Assembly: GCF_003626535.1 (NCBI RefSeq) | Contig: NZ_RBAL01000004.1 | Coordinates: forward strand, 310,001 to 374,000 | Reading direction: 5' to 3' | DNA length: 64,000 nucleotides | From: Streptomyces hoynatensis | GTDB taxonomy: Bacteria > Actinomycetota > Actinomycetes > Streptomycetales > Streptomycetaceae | Shown here: one piece after another, positions 42,015 through 50,313 of the stretch | Layout of the letters: the number at the start of each line of letters is the position of its first letter | How positions within the stretch are numbered: the stretch's first letter is position 1 | Translations under genes and position numbers: made by a program | Notes under the pieces: generated by a model | Told to the model about the DNA's origin: nothing | The model's input: only the letters and a program-made list of their open reading frames with translations | Databases searched by the model: none

Positions 42015-43094
42015 TTAGGAAGCGGGGGACGCCGGGGACGCGGGGGACGCGGGGGCCGTGCCGCGCAGGGCGGGCGCGTTCTCGTTCACGATGGTGAGGC
42101 GGGGCACCGCGCGCAGGCGACCGGCCCGGATGAGGGCCGGGTCGAGCCCCTCGACGGCGCAGTGCATCACCTCGTAGGCGCCGCGCGCGCCGGCCAGGAT
42201 GCGCCCCGAGTCGATCTCGTGCCGCTTCACCTCGGGCATCCACGGCAGCGGCGCCAGGTCCAGGACGAAGGGCGCCTCGCCCGGCTCCGTCATCCGCCGC
42301 TGGAGCACTCTGCGCTCCTGCCGGTAGCGGAGCACGGCCCGCTCGTAGGCCGCTCCCAGGCCGGGGCGGATGCGGTCGAGGTGGCGGACGACGTAGCGCC
42401 TGGTGGGCAGCAGCCGCTCGGCCGGCGGGCGGATCGGGCGGGTGCTCAGCGACAGCACGTGGGTGCAGCCGTCCTCCAGCGCCAGCCGGTAGGGGTGCGG
42501 GGTGAGCACGCCCCCGTCGAGCGCCCGGCGGCCGCGGAAGTCGGCGGTCCCGCGCAGCGCGATCGGCAGCCAGGCCCCGGCGAGCAGCGCGGCCCGCAGG
42601 TCCTCCCGCGAGGAGAAGCCCGAGGCCACCTCGGTGCGCAGCTCGTCCACCAGGGTGACGGCCACGTGCAGCGCGGTGGGGGAGGAGATGACCTTCTCGT
42701 AGCCGAGGGGCTTGCCGTTGTCGATGATGTCGAAGACGTAGTCGAGGTCGAGTATGTGCCCGCGCAGGGCCCGCCGGAAGTCCACGAACCTGCGGGTGGT
42801 CAGGTCGTCGTAGTAGATGGACAGGGGATACCAGGAGCCGCCGTCCAGGAAGTAGGCGCTGTTGATCGCGCCGGCCGAGGTCGCGTAGACGGCGTCGAAC
42901 GCCTGGCTGAGCCCCAGGTCCTCCAGGGCGCAGAGCATCGCGGCCGAGACCACCCCGCGTATGCCGCCGCCCTCGACGGCGAGCCCGATCCGCAGGTCGT
43001 CCGCCGGGCGCGCCGCCGTGTGCCCCCGGTCGCGGCGGCGCCGCAGCGCCTCCAGGACGGGGTGGCCGGCTGTCCACAGCTGATCGACGGTCAT
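42015..43094 (-). CDS. Patatin-like phospholipase
   Basis: A 359-residue acyl hydrolase. It has the oxyanion motif EGGGIRG near residue 44, the nucleophile elbow ATSAGA near 71 and the DGG of the Ser-Asp dyad near 200. The C-terminal end is a short Pro-Ala-Ser repeat, and the TAA stop lies within a few bases of the right end of the insertion element, so the native C-terminus may have been replaced. There is no nucleotidyltransferase or other defence gene beside it, so a role in phage defence is not supported; lipid turnover or lipid signalling is more likely. Confidence 0.87.
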   Translation of the reverse strand: MTVDQLWTAGHPVLEALRRRRDRGHTAARPADDLRIGLAVEGGGIRGVVSAAMLCALEDLGLSQAFDAVYATSAGAINSAYFLDGGSWYPLSIYYDDLTTRRFVDFRRALRGHILDLDYVFDIIDNGKPLGYEKVISSPTALHVAVTLVDELRTEVASGFSSREDLRAALLAGAWLPIALRGTADFRGRRALDGGVLTPHPYRLALEDGCTHVLSLSTRPIRPPAERLLPTRRYVVRHLDRIRPGLGAAYERAVLRYRQERRVLQRRMTEPGEAPFVLDLAPLPWMPEVKRHEIDSGRILAGARGAYEVMHCAVEGLDPALIRAGRLRAVPRLTIVNENAPALRGTAPASPASPASPAS

Positions 43095-43291
43095 ACCGCC
43101 ATTTTAGGAAGTCCCAGGAAAATCGGGAGCTTTAATCGGACTTCCCCGAACCGGCCCCCGGGCCGCGCGGCCCCGGCCGGGCGGCCCCCCGGCCCCGGCC
43201 TGGCCGCCCCGGGAGCGGCCGGTCCGCGAGGCGGCGCGGGCGGCCGTTCGGGCGTTTCCCCGGGCCGGGCCGGGACCCGGCCGGGTGAGCC
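43095..43291 (-). terminator. GC-rich inverted repeats after the LacI gene
   Basis: The 197 bases between the LacI stop and the patatin start hold overlapping inverted repeats of GGCCGGG/CCCGGCC type (about 43155-43215), able to form stable hairpins, and a short AT-richer stretch with TTTTAGGAAG just before the patatin start. Likely terminator plus patatin promoter. Confidence 0.4.
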
Positions 43292-44353
43292 TCAGGCGCT
43301 CTCCCGGCGGCGGATCTCGAAGCCCAGGTCCACCGACCTGGCGGCCGGCTCCTCCCCCCGCATCCGCTGCAGCAGCAGGGTCGCGGCGGCGCGCCCGATC
43401 TCCGCGTTCGGCAGGGCCACGGTGGTCAGCCCGGGACGGAGCATGCCGGAGAGCTCGAAGTCGCCGAAGCCGGTCAGCGCCAGCTCCTCCGGCACCCGCA
43501 GCCCGCGTTGCGCGGCCGTCAGGAGGGCGCCGCCCGCGTAGACGTCGGTGGAGAAGACCAGCACGTCGGCCTCCGGGTGCGCCGCGCGGGCCAGGTCGAG
43601 CAGGCGGGCGCCCGACTCCAGCGTCAGCGGCAGCTCCGGCTCGTCGACCACCCGCGGCGTCCGGCCGGGCCAGAACCGCTCCGCCGCGCGCCGGAAGCCC
43701 GCGAGCCGCCGCAGCGCCCGGTGGTCGCCCGCGCGCAGCGAGCCGACGAAACACGGGCTGCGGTAGCCCTTCTCGCGCAGGAAGGACACCATCGCGAACA
43801 TGGCCTCCTCGTTGGAGAAGCCGACGAGGGTGTCCACCGGGGTCGTCGTCCAGTCCCAGGTCTCGACCACGGGAACGCGCGAGGCCCGCAGCATCGCCAC
43901 GATGCTCTCCCGGTGCACGGCGCCGGTCAGGCAGATGCCGTCGGGGCGCCTGCCGAGCAGCGAGCGGATCAGCTCCTCCTCGCGCGCGTCGTCGTAGTCG
44001 GTGTAGCCGAGCAGCAGTTGGTAGCCCTCGGGGGCGAGGACCGCCGAGAGGCCGGTCAGCGTCTCGGAGAAGATCGAGGCCGAGAGCGAGGGGATCACCG
44101 TGGCGACGATCTTGCTCCGGTTGGAGGCCAGGTTGCGGGCGGCCAGGTTCGGCACGTAGCCGCTCTCCCTGATCACCGCCTCGACCCGCGCCCTGGTGTG
44201 CGGGGCCACCTCGTCGGGGATGCGCAGCACCCGCGAGACGGTCTGCGAGGACACCCCCGCGAGGGCGGCGACGTCCCGCAGGGTCACCGTCCGCGTCGAG
44301 GCGCGCCGCGGCGCCCGCTCCTCCGGCTGCTGTGGCCCAGGACCGCCGACCAT
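43292..44353 (-). CDS. LacI-family transcriptional repressor
   Basis: A 353-residue regulator. The N-terminal helix-turn-helix and hinge read TLRDVAALAGVSSQTVSRVL at about 24-43, then RNLASNRSKIVATVIPS, followed by the periplasmic-binding-protein-like ligand domain (DGICLTGAVH, VGFSNEEAMFAMVSFLREKG, STDVYAGGALLTAAQRGL, LTGFGDFELSGMLRPGLTTV). It is divergent from the CoA-transferase operon with the operator array between them, and an almost identical array is found at 36.15 kb. It should therefore repress both operons and itself, with release by a pathway sugar acid. Confidence 0.93.
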   Translation of the reverse strand: MVGGPGPQQPEERAPRRASTRTVTLRDVAALAGVSSQTVSRVLRIPDEVAPHTRARVEAVIRESGYVPNLAARNLASNRSKIVATVIPSLSASIFSETLTGLSAVLAPEGYQLLLGYTDYDDAREEELIRSLLGRRPDGICLTGAVHRESIVAMLRASRVPVVETWDWTTTPVDTLVGFSNEEAMFAMVSFLREKGYRSPCFVGSLRAGDHRALRRLAGFRRAAERFWPGRTPRVVDEPELPLTLESGARLLDLARAAHPEADVLVFSTDVYAGGALLTAAQRGLRVPEELALTGFGDFELSGMLRPGLTTVALPNAEIGRAAATLLLQRMRGEEPAARSVDLGFEIRRRESA

Positions 44354-44463
44354 CGCGCTCCGCTCTCCCGTGTTCCGCCCCGTTCCCCGCCGATCGGCTC
44401 ACTCTACGCACCCGCAGGGGACCGCCGTGCCCCCGGCCGCGCGGCCCCGCGGAGGCCCCTTCT

Positions 44464-44487
44464 GTTAGCGCTGCCGATAGCGCTAAC
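44464..44487. promoter_or_regulatory. LacI-type operator array, copy 2
   Basis: GTTAGCGCTGCC followed by GATAGCGCTAAC, which on the opposite strand reads GTTAGCGCTATC then GGCAGCGCTAAC. It differs by one base from the array at 36149-36172 and shares the preceding AATG as well. It lies 110 bases before the LacI start and 185 bases before the CoA-transferase, and can govern both. Confidence 0.85.
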
Positions 44488-44671
44488 ATTCTACCCGTCC
44501 CGCCGCCGGAACCCGGCCGTGCGGCCCGAGTGGCCGCCTCGGCCGGGCGGCCGGCGGGGCGCGGGGCGCCGCGAGCCGTCGAGGCGCGTCCCGGCAGCCG
44601 GGGGAGTCCGGCTCGTCCGGCCGGTCCAGTGGCCCGGCCGCGTTCAGCCCATCGCAGCAGTCGAGGTGACG

Positions 44672-45871
44672 ATGAAGGTTCTCGAAGGCATCCGGGTCCT
44701 CGACCTGTCGATCGCCATGTCCGGCCCGTTCGCGGCGATGAAGCTCGCGGACCTGGGCGCCGACGTCATCAAGGTGGAGCCGCCCGCGGGGGAGTGGCAG
44801 CGGCACGCCTCGGCCGGCGGCGCCCGCGGCAAGGAGGTCAACGCCTCCTTCCTGTCGCTGAACCGCAACAAGCGCAGCCTGTCGATCGACCTCAAGTCCG
44901 AGGCGGGGCTCGCCGCGCTGCACCGGCTGGTCGGCACCGCCGACGTGTTCCTGCAGAACTACCGCCCCGGCGTGGCCGCCAGGCTCGGCGTCGACTACGA
45001 GACGCTCCGGGCGCTCAGGCCCGACCTGGTGTACGTGTCGATCTCCGGTTACGGCGAGAGCGGCCCCTACGCCACCCGCCCGGGGCAGGACCTGCTGCTG
45101 CAGGCCATGAGCGGCGCGCTGTTCAGCGCGGGCGCCCCCGGCCGGCCCCCCGCCGCGGCCCCGTACTTCCTCGTGGACGCGTTCGCCGCCTACTCGGCCT
45201 TCGAGGGCGCCCTGGCCGCGCTCTTCCACCGGCAGCGCACCGGCGAGGGGCAGCTGGTGCGGGTCAACATGCTGGACGCGATCATCAGCGCCCAGATGCA
45301 GGAGATCACGGTGCACACCGTCGGGGGCGTGCCGCAGTCGCGCGCCGCGGGCATCCACGCGCACAGCTACATCCGCGCCCCCTACGGCATCTACCCGACG
45401 AGCGACGGCTACCTGGCCCTCTCCTTCGCGGAACCCGCCGTCCTGGCCCGGGTGTTCGAGGAGCCGGGACTCGCCCCCTTCGACGCCGAGCGCGACGGGT
45501 TCCGGGCGCGGGAGGAGATCTCCGCCCTGGTCGAGAAGCACCTGCGGCGGCGCCCGACCGGCCACTGGCTCGAGGCGCTCGGCGCGGCCGGGGTGTGGTG
45601 CGGCCCCGTCTACTCCTACGAGGACCTCCTCACCGACCCCCAGGTGGCGCACAACGGCTCGTTCGTCACCTACGAGCACCCCACCGAGGGAAGGGTGACC
45701 ACGCCGGGCTTCCCCTTCGCGCTCAGCGCCGCGCCGCAGACGGTGGAGCGGCCCGCCCCGGTCAACGGCCAGCACAGCAGGGAGATTCTGCGCGAACTGG
45801 GCATGACCGAGGAGGCCGTGGCGCGGCTGGAGAAGGACGGGGTGGTGGTCTCCGCCCCGCCGCGGTCCTGA
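44672..45871 (+). CDS. CaiB/BaiF (type III) CoA-transferase
   Basis: A 399-residue CoA-transferase that moves CoA between carboxylic acids. It has the family start EGIRVLDLSIAMSGPFAAMKLADLGADVIKVEPP, the stretch LSLNRNKRSLSIDLKSEAG, and the catalytic Asp in YFLVDAFAAYSAFEGALAAL near residue 170. ATG 44672 is used, with AGGTGA upstream. It is the first gene after the LacI-controlled divergent promoter. It may activate an acid of the pathway for the crotonase at 37.5 kb, which is under the same operator type. Donor and acceptor unknown. Confidence 0.9.
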   Translation: MKVLEGIRVLDLSIAMSGPFAAMKLADLGADVIKVEPPAGEWQRHASAGGARGKEVNASFLSLNRNKRSLSIDLKSEAGLAALHRLVGTADVFLQNYRPGVAARLGVDYETLRALRPDLVYVSISGYGESGPYATRPGQDLLLQAMSGALFSAGAPGRPPAAAPYFLVDAFAAYSAFEGALAALFHRQRTGEGQLVRVNMLDAIISAQMQEITVHTVGGVPQSRAAGIHAHSYIRAPYGIYPTSDGYLALSFAEPAVLARVFEEPGLAPFDAERDGFRAREEISALVEKHLRRRPTGHWLEALGAAGVWCGPVYSYEDLLTDPQVAHNGSFVTYEHPTEGRVTTPGFPFALSAAPQTVERPAPVNGQHSREILRELGMTEEAVARLEKDGVVVSAPPRS

Positions 45872-45989
45872 GGAGGCGCGCGCGAACCCCCGTCCGCACC
45901 CGCCGCACCACCCCCGCCCGTCCGCACGTCCGGCCCACAGGTCCCGGCCCGCATCCGCGTCCCGCCCGGGCCGCCAGAGGAGGAGAAGC

Positions 45990-46322
45990 ATGTCCAAGCC
46001 CCGCCGCGTCGCCTCGGTGATCCACCTCAGGCCGGAGAAGGAGGAGGAGTACCGCCGCCTGCACCGCGAGGTGTGGCCCGAGGTGCTGGCCACCCTCAGC
46101 CGGGCCCACATCACGAACTACTCGATCTTCCTGCACGGCGACACGCTGTTCGCCTACTACGAGTACACCGGCACCGACTACGAGGCGGACATGGCCACCA
46201 TCGCCGCCGACGAGCCGACCCGCCGCTGGTGGGAGCTCACCGACCCGTGCCAGCGTCCGGTCGAGGGCGCGGCCGAGGGCGAGCGCTGGGTCGAGATCGA
46301 GGAGGTGTTCCACCTCGACTGA
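45990..46322 (+). CDS. L-rhamnose/L-fucose mutarotase family protein
   Basis: A 110-residue dimeric ferredoxin-like protein that speeds the alpha/beta interconversion of 6-deoxy-L-sugars. Family features are all here: IHLRPEKEEEYRRLHREVWPE with the His, ITNYSIFLHGDTLFAYYEY, and the C-terminal RRWWELTDPCQRP with the paired Trp. The Shine-Dalgarno GAGGAGAAGC precedes ATG 45990. Its presence beside a fuconolactonase-type enzyme and two dehydrogenases is the clearest hint that the pathway handles L-fucose or L-rhamnose. Confidence 0.92.
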   Translation: MSKPRRVASVIHLRPEKEEEYRRLHREVWPEVLATLSRAHITNYSIFLHGDTLFAYYEYTGTDYEADMATIAADEPTRRWWELTDPCQRPVEGAAEGERWVEIEEVFHLD

Positions 46323-46340
46323 GGCGGCGCCTGACGGCCC

Positions 46341-46376
46341 CGCGCACAACACCGCGCACAACACCGCGCACGACGC
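46341..46376 (+). repeat. Three 12-bp tandem repeats
   Basis: CGCGCACAACAC occurs twice in a row and a third time as CGCGCACGACGC, 20 bases after the mutarotase stop. The rest of the 237-base gap to the next gene is GC-rich with no gene seen. Probably neutral slippage. Confidence 0.6.
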
Positions 46377-46559
46377 CGTACGCGAGACCGCGAAGCGCCC
46401 GCCGCCCCCGCCGGGGCCGCGCCGGACGGGCCGGGAGACCCGGACGTTCGGCCGGAAACCGACCGGGGCGCGAAACGCCCCAACCGCCCCCACGCGCCCC
46501 GGCGCACCCACATCGCACACCCGCGCGCTCCGCCGCGCCCCTGCCAGAAAGGCCCGCCC

Positions 46560-47411
46560 ATGAAGTTCCTCCGCATCGGCCCCGCCGGAGCCGAGCGCCC
46601 CGTGCTCGCGGACGGCGCCGGAGGTTACGTCGACCTCGGCCCCGTCACCGCCGACATCGACGGCGCGTTCCTCGCCTCGGAAGGACCCGCCAGGGCCGCC
46701 GCGGCCCTCGCCGGGGGAAGGCTGCCCCGCATCGACGTCGCCGGCCTGCGCGTCGGCGCCCCGATCGCCCGCCCGGGCAAGATCGTCTGCATCGGGCTCA
46801 ACTACTCCGACCACGCCGAGGAGACCGGCTCGCCCCACCCCGAGGAGCCCGTGGTCTTCATGAAGGCGCCCGGCACCGTGGTCGGCCCCGACGACACCGT
46901 GCTGATCCCGCGCGGCAGCGAGAAGACGGACTACGAGGCGGAACTCGGCGTCGTCATCGGCGCACCGGCCCGTTACCTGGACTCCCCGCGGGAGGCGGCG
47001 GCCGTCATCGCCGGCTACGCGCTGTCCAACGACGTCTCCGAGCGCGCCTGGCAGCACGAGCGGGGCGGCACCTGGGACAAGGGCAAGTCCGGCGAGACGT
47101 TCAACCCGCTCGGCCCCTGGCTGGTCACCCCGGACGAGCTGGGCGACCCGCAGGCGATCGGCCTGCGCACCCGGGTCAACGGGGAGCCCCGGCAGGACGG
47201 GAACACCGCGCGCATGCTCTTCGGCGTCCACCATCTCGTCTGGTACCTCAGCCAGTTCATGGTGCTGGAGCCGGGCGACCTGGTGAACACCGGCACCCCG
47301 GCGGGCGTGGCCTTCGGCGCCAACGACTTCCCCTACCTCGCCGAGGGCGACGTCGTCGAGATCGAGGGCGACCGGCTGGGCCGCCAGCGCCAGGTGATCG
47401 GGCGCGCCTGA
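46560..47411 (+). CDS. FAH-family hydrolase, probable 2,4-diketo-3-deoxy-L-fuconate hydrolase
   Basis: A 283-residue hydrolase with the metal and catalytic residues of the fumarylacetoacetate hydrolase family: GKIVCIGLNYSDHAEE near 75, the acidic ligands in KTDYEAELGVVIG near 125, SNDVSERAWQHERGGTWDKG near 160 and TGTPAGVAFG near 250. Enzymes of this size cleave acylpyruvates; in the non-phosphorylative fucose/rhamnose routes the product pair is pyruvate and lactate. Its neighbours (mutarotase, keto-deoxy acid dehydrogenase, lactonase) supply exactly the preceding steps. ATG 46560 follows AGAAAGG. Confidence 0.88.
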   Translation: MKFLRIGPAGAERPVLADGAGGYVDLGPVTADIDGAFLASEGPARAAAALAGGRLPRIDVAGLRVGAPIARPGKIVCIGLNYSDHAEETGSPHPEEPVVFMKAPGTVVGPDDTVLIPRGSEKTDYEAELGVVIGAPARYLDSPREAAAVIAGYALSNDVSERAWQHERGGTWDKGKSGETFNPLGPWLVTPDELGDPQAIGLRTRVNGEPRQDGNTARMLFGVHHLVWYLSQFMVLEPGDLVNTGTPAGVAFGANDFPYLAEGDVVEIEGDRLGRQRQVIGRA

Positions 47412-47510
47412 GGAGCCACCGGCGCGGCACCCCTCCGTCCCGGCCGGGGCACCCTCCGGCACATCCGACACAATCGCCTTCGGCCGCAACCGCCTCCGGA
47501 AGGAAGCACC

Positions 47511-48314
47511 ATGAACAGCGAAGTTCCCAGCCCAGGCCGCGACCTGGCGGGCCTGACCGCCCTCGTCACCGGCGGCGCCTCCGGGATCGGCCTCGCCACC
47601 GCCCGCCTGCTCGCCGCGCGCGGCGCCCGCCTCGCCGTACTCGACCGCGACCCCCGGGTGCTGCCCGAGGCGGAGCGCGCCGAACTCGGGGCGCTGGCCT
47701 GCGACGTCACCGACGACGAGGCCGTGCGCGCCTCGGTCGCCGCCGCGGCGGAGCGCCTGGGCGGCCTGGACATCCTCGTGAACAACGCCGGCATCGGCGC
47801 CCAGGGCACCGTCGCGGACAACGACGACGAGGAGTGGCGGCGCGTCCTGGACGTGAACGTCCTCGGGATGGTCCGCGTCACCCGGGCCGCCCTGCCGCAC
47901 CTGCGCCGCTCGAAGGCCGCGGCCGTCGTCAACACCTGCTCGATCGCGGCCACCGCGGGACTGCCGCAGCGCGCCCTGTACTCCGCCTCGAAGGGGGCGG
48001 TCCTCGCGCTGACCCTGGCCATGGCCGCCGACCACATCCGCGAGGGCATCCGCGTCAACTGCGTCAACCCGGGCACCGCGGCCACGCCCTGGGTGGACCG
48101 GCTGCTCCAGGCGGCCGAGGACCCCGAGGCGGAGCGGGCCGCGCTGAACGCCAGGCAGCCCCTGGGACGGCTGGTCACGGCGCAGGAGGTCGCCGCCGCG
48201 ATCGTCTACCTCGCCTCGCCCGCCTCCGGCTCCACCACCGGCACCGCGCTGCCGGTGGACGGCGGCATGGCGGGCCTCAGGCTCCGGCCGCCCGCCCCCG
48301 AGGCGGCGGGGTGA
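47511..48314 (+). CDS. Short-chain dehydrogenase, probable 2-keto-3-deoxy-L-fuconate 4-dehydrogenase
   Basis: A 267-residue SDR with TGGASGIG at 21-28, NNAG near 94, the catalytic Ser in NTCSIAATAGL and the Tyr/Lys pair in YSASK near 157. An Asp after the second strand (VLDRD) favours NAD. The block MAADHIREGIRVNCVNPGTA and the ending GSTTGTALPVDGGMAGLRL are of the type I associate with dehydrogenases that act on 2-keto-3-deoxy-fuconate/rhamnonate. It lies between the diketo-acid hydrolase and the lactonase and overlaps the latter by GTGA. It could instead oxidise the free sugar. Confidence 0.88.
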   Translation: MNSEVPSPGRDLAGLTALVTGGASGIGLATARLLAARGARLAVLDRDPRVLPEAERAELGALACDVTDDEAVRASVAAAAERLGGLDILVNNAGIGAQGTVADNDDEEWRRVLDVNVLGMVRVTRAALPHLRRSKAAAVVNTCSIAATAGLPQRALYSASKGAVLALTLAMAADHIREGIRVNCVNPGTAATPWVDRLLQAAEDPEAERAALNARQPLGRLVTAQEVAAAIVYLASPASGSTTGTALPVDGGMAGLRLRPPAPEAAG

Positions 48315-49201
48315 GCGCCGGGGCCTGGCGGGTGGACGCCCACCACCACCTGTGGGACCTGGCCCTCAGGCCGCAGGAGTGGATCGACCCCGAGGCCATG
48401 GCGCCCCTCGCCCGCACGTTCACCATGGCGGACCTGCGCCCCGAACTCGCCGCCGCGGGCGTCGGGGCGACGGTGTGGGTGCAGGCCTCGGCCTCGCAGG
48501 AGGAGACGGCCGAGTACCTGGCCCTGGCCGCGGAGGAGCCCCTGATCGCGGGGGTGGTCGGCTGGGTCGACCTCACCGCCCCCGACGTGGCCGACCGGAT
48601 CGCCGCGCTCCGCGCCGGGAAGGGCGGCGAGCGCCTGGTGGGCATCAGGCACCTGGTGCAGAGCGAGCCCGACCCCGGCTGGCTCGACCGGCCCGAGGTG
48701 CGGCGGGGCCTGCGGGCGGTGGCTGCGGCCGGGCTGGCCTACGACCTGCTGACCAGGCCGCCCCAGCTCCCGGCCGCGGTGCGGGCCGCCAGGGAGCTGC
48801 CGCAGCTGCGGTTCGTCCTCGACCACCTCTCCAAGCCGCCGGTGGCCACCGGCGACGCGGGGGAGTGGGAGGCCGCCCTCCGCGGGCTTGCCGCCTCGCC
48901 CAACACCTTCTGCAAGCTCTCGGGACTGGTCACCGAGGCGGGCGAGGGCCCCTGGCGGGAGGCGGACTTCGCCCGGTACGCGGACGCCGCGCTCGACGCC
49001 TTCGGGCCGGGACGGGTGATGTTCGGCTCCGACTGGCCGGTGTGCCTGCTCGCCGCCTCCTACGCCGAGGTCGCCGGGCTGGCCGGCCGGCTGACCGGGC
49101 ACCTCGCGCCGGCGGAGCGGGAGGCGGTGTGGGCCGGGACGGCCCGCCGCGCCTACGGCCTCCACCTCCCCGCCGGGGCGGGCGAGTTCCCCGCCTCGTG
49201 A
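48311..49201 (+). CDS. Amidohydrolase, probable L-fuconolactonase
   Basis: A 296-residue TIM-barrel hydrolase of the Amidohydro_2 family. Key sites: VDAHHHLWDL near residue 8 (HxH metal site), GIRHLVQSEPDPGWL near 112, VLDHLSKPP near 173, CKLSGLVTEA near 205 and FGSDWPVC near 237 with the metal Asp. This combination is seen in sugar-lactone hydrolases acting on 1,4-lactones of 6-deoxy sugars. GTG 48311 overlaps the SDR stop. It would open L-fucono- or L-rhamnonolactone formed by one of the aldose dehydrogenases. Confidence 0.88.
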   Translation: MSAGAWRVDAHHHLWDLALRPQEWIDPEAMAPLARTFTMADLRPELAAAGVGATVWVQASASQEETAEYLALAAEEPLIAGVVGWVDLTAPDVADRIAALRAGKGGERLVGIRHLVQSEPDPGWLDRPEVRRGLRAVAAAGLAYDLLTRPPQLPAAVRAARELPQLRFVLDHLSKPPVATGDAGEWEAALRGLAASPNTFCKLSGLVTEAGEGPWREADFARYADAALDAFGPGRVMFGSDWPVCLLAASYAEVAGLAGRLTGHLAPAEREAVWAGTARRAYGLHLPAGAGEFPAS

Positions 49202-49333
49202 ACCGGGCGCGGCCCGGGACAGGCGGCGCGCGCCGCCTGTCCCGGGCCGCGCCCCGGCGCCATGACCCGTGACGTCATCGACGCCCGCACCTTCCCGCGC
49301 CAGTCTGGTGCCACCACGCAAGGGAGGGAACGG

Positions 49334-50148
49334 ATGTTCTTCGAGACGCACGACGGCACGCGCCTGGCCTACGAGGACTACGGCGAGGGCGAGCCGATCG
49401 TCTTCGTCGCCAGCGCGATGCTCAATGCGGACATGTGGGAATACCAGATTCCCTCCTTCGCCGAGCGCGGCCACCGCTGCATCGCCTTCGACCGCAGGGG
49501 CCACGGCAGGTCGGACCGCCCGTCCACCGGCTACGACATGGATTCCACCGCCGACGACCTGGCCGCGCTGCTCGACCACCTCGACCTGACCGGGGTCACC
49601 CTCGTCGGGCACTCGCTCGGCGGCGCGGAGATCGTCCGCTGCCTCGCCCGCCACGGCTCGCGGCGGGTGGCGAGGGCCGTGCTGATCTCCGCGATGCTGC
49701 CCTTCCTCAAGCAGACCGAGGACAATCCGCTCGGCGTGCCCGAGGCCGCCTTCGAGGCGCAGCAGGCGGCGATCCGGGCGGACCGGCCCCGGTGGATGCG
49801 CCGGCAGGCGCAGGCGTTCTTCGCCACGCACCTGGGCACCCCGGTCGGCGAGGGGCAGATCGCGCTCACGGTCGCCCAGTGCCTGAGCACCTCGATCTGG
49901 GCGACCCTCGCCTGCCAGCGCGCCGTGTTCCACACCGACAACCGGGAGGCCGTGCGCGGCGTGGACGTGCCGGCGCTCGTGGTGCACGGGGCCGCGGACT
50001 TCTCGGCGCCCGTGGCGGCGACCGGGCGGCGGACGGCCGAACTGCTGCCGGGCTGCGTGTACAAGGAGTACCCGACGGGCGGGCACGGCATCTACGCCAG
50101 CCACACGAGGAGCTCAACGCGGACATCCTCGCGTTCCTCAAGGGCTGA
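49334..50148 (+). pseudogene. Alpha/beta hydrolase (chloroperoxidase-like) with a C-terminal frameshift
   Basis: The start ATG 49334 (AGGGAGGGAACGG upstream) leads into a normal hydrolase of the non-haem chloroperoxidase type: FDRRGHGRSDRP near 55, nucleophile elbow GHSLGG near 94, and the acid/His region up to GGHGIYASH. There the original frame turns into an Arg/Ser-rich tail that runs through the next gene, while the expected ending HEELNADILAFLKG and stop at 50148 continue in the +1 frame. One missing base around 50102-50106 explains this. Restored, the protein would have 271 residues. Either a true recent mutation or a base-call error in a GC-rich run. It lies between the lactonase and the second FCD regulator; substrate unknown. 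Confidence 0.8.
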
Positions 50149-50183
50149 GCCCGGCCCGGCGGCGGGCAGCCCCCGCGCCCGCC

Positions 50184-50211
50184 AGCATACGTATGTCATC
50201 ATACGAATGCT
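50184..50211. promoter_or_regulatory. 28-bp near-perfect palindrome upstream of the second FCD regulator
   Basis: AGCATACGTATG and CATACGAATGCT face each other across TCAT; 11 of 12 positions pair, and the left half is itself the palindrome CATACGTATG. It lies about 100 bases before the regulator start, in the only AT-rich part of the gap, so autoregulation is likely. CATAC elements recur at 24821 and 25874. Confidence 0.8.
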
Positions 50212-50313
50212 GTCAGTTCCTCCGACTGGCTACAGTTCTCGCACAGGGGAACGCTCAGCGGAGGCCCCCGCGGGCACGCCGAGGGCCACACAGCCGACGC
50301 CGGAGGGGATGCG

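Noticed and set aside
42015..43094. Patatin as a CBASS phage-defence effector
   Set aside because: No cGAS/DncV-like nucleotidyltransferase or other defence gene is adjacent; the cyclase at 57-60 kb is class III and 14 kb away in another operon.
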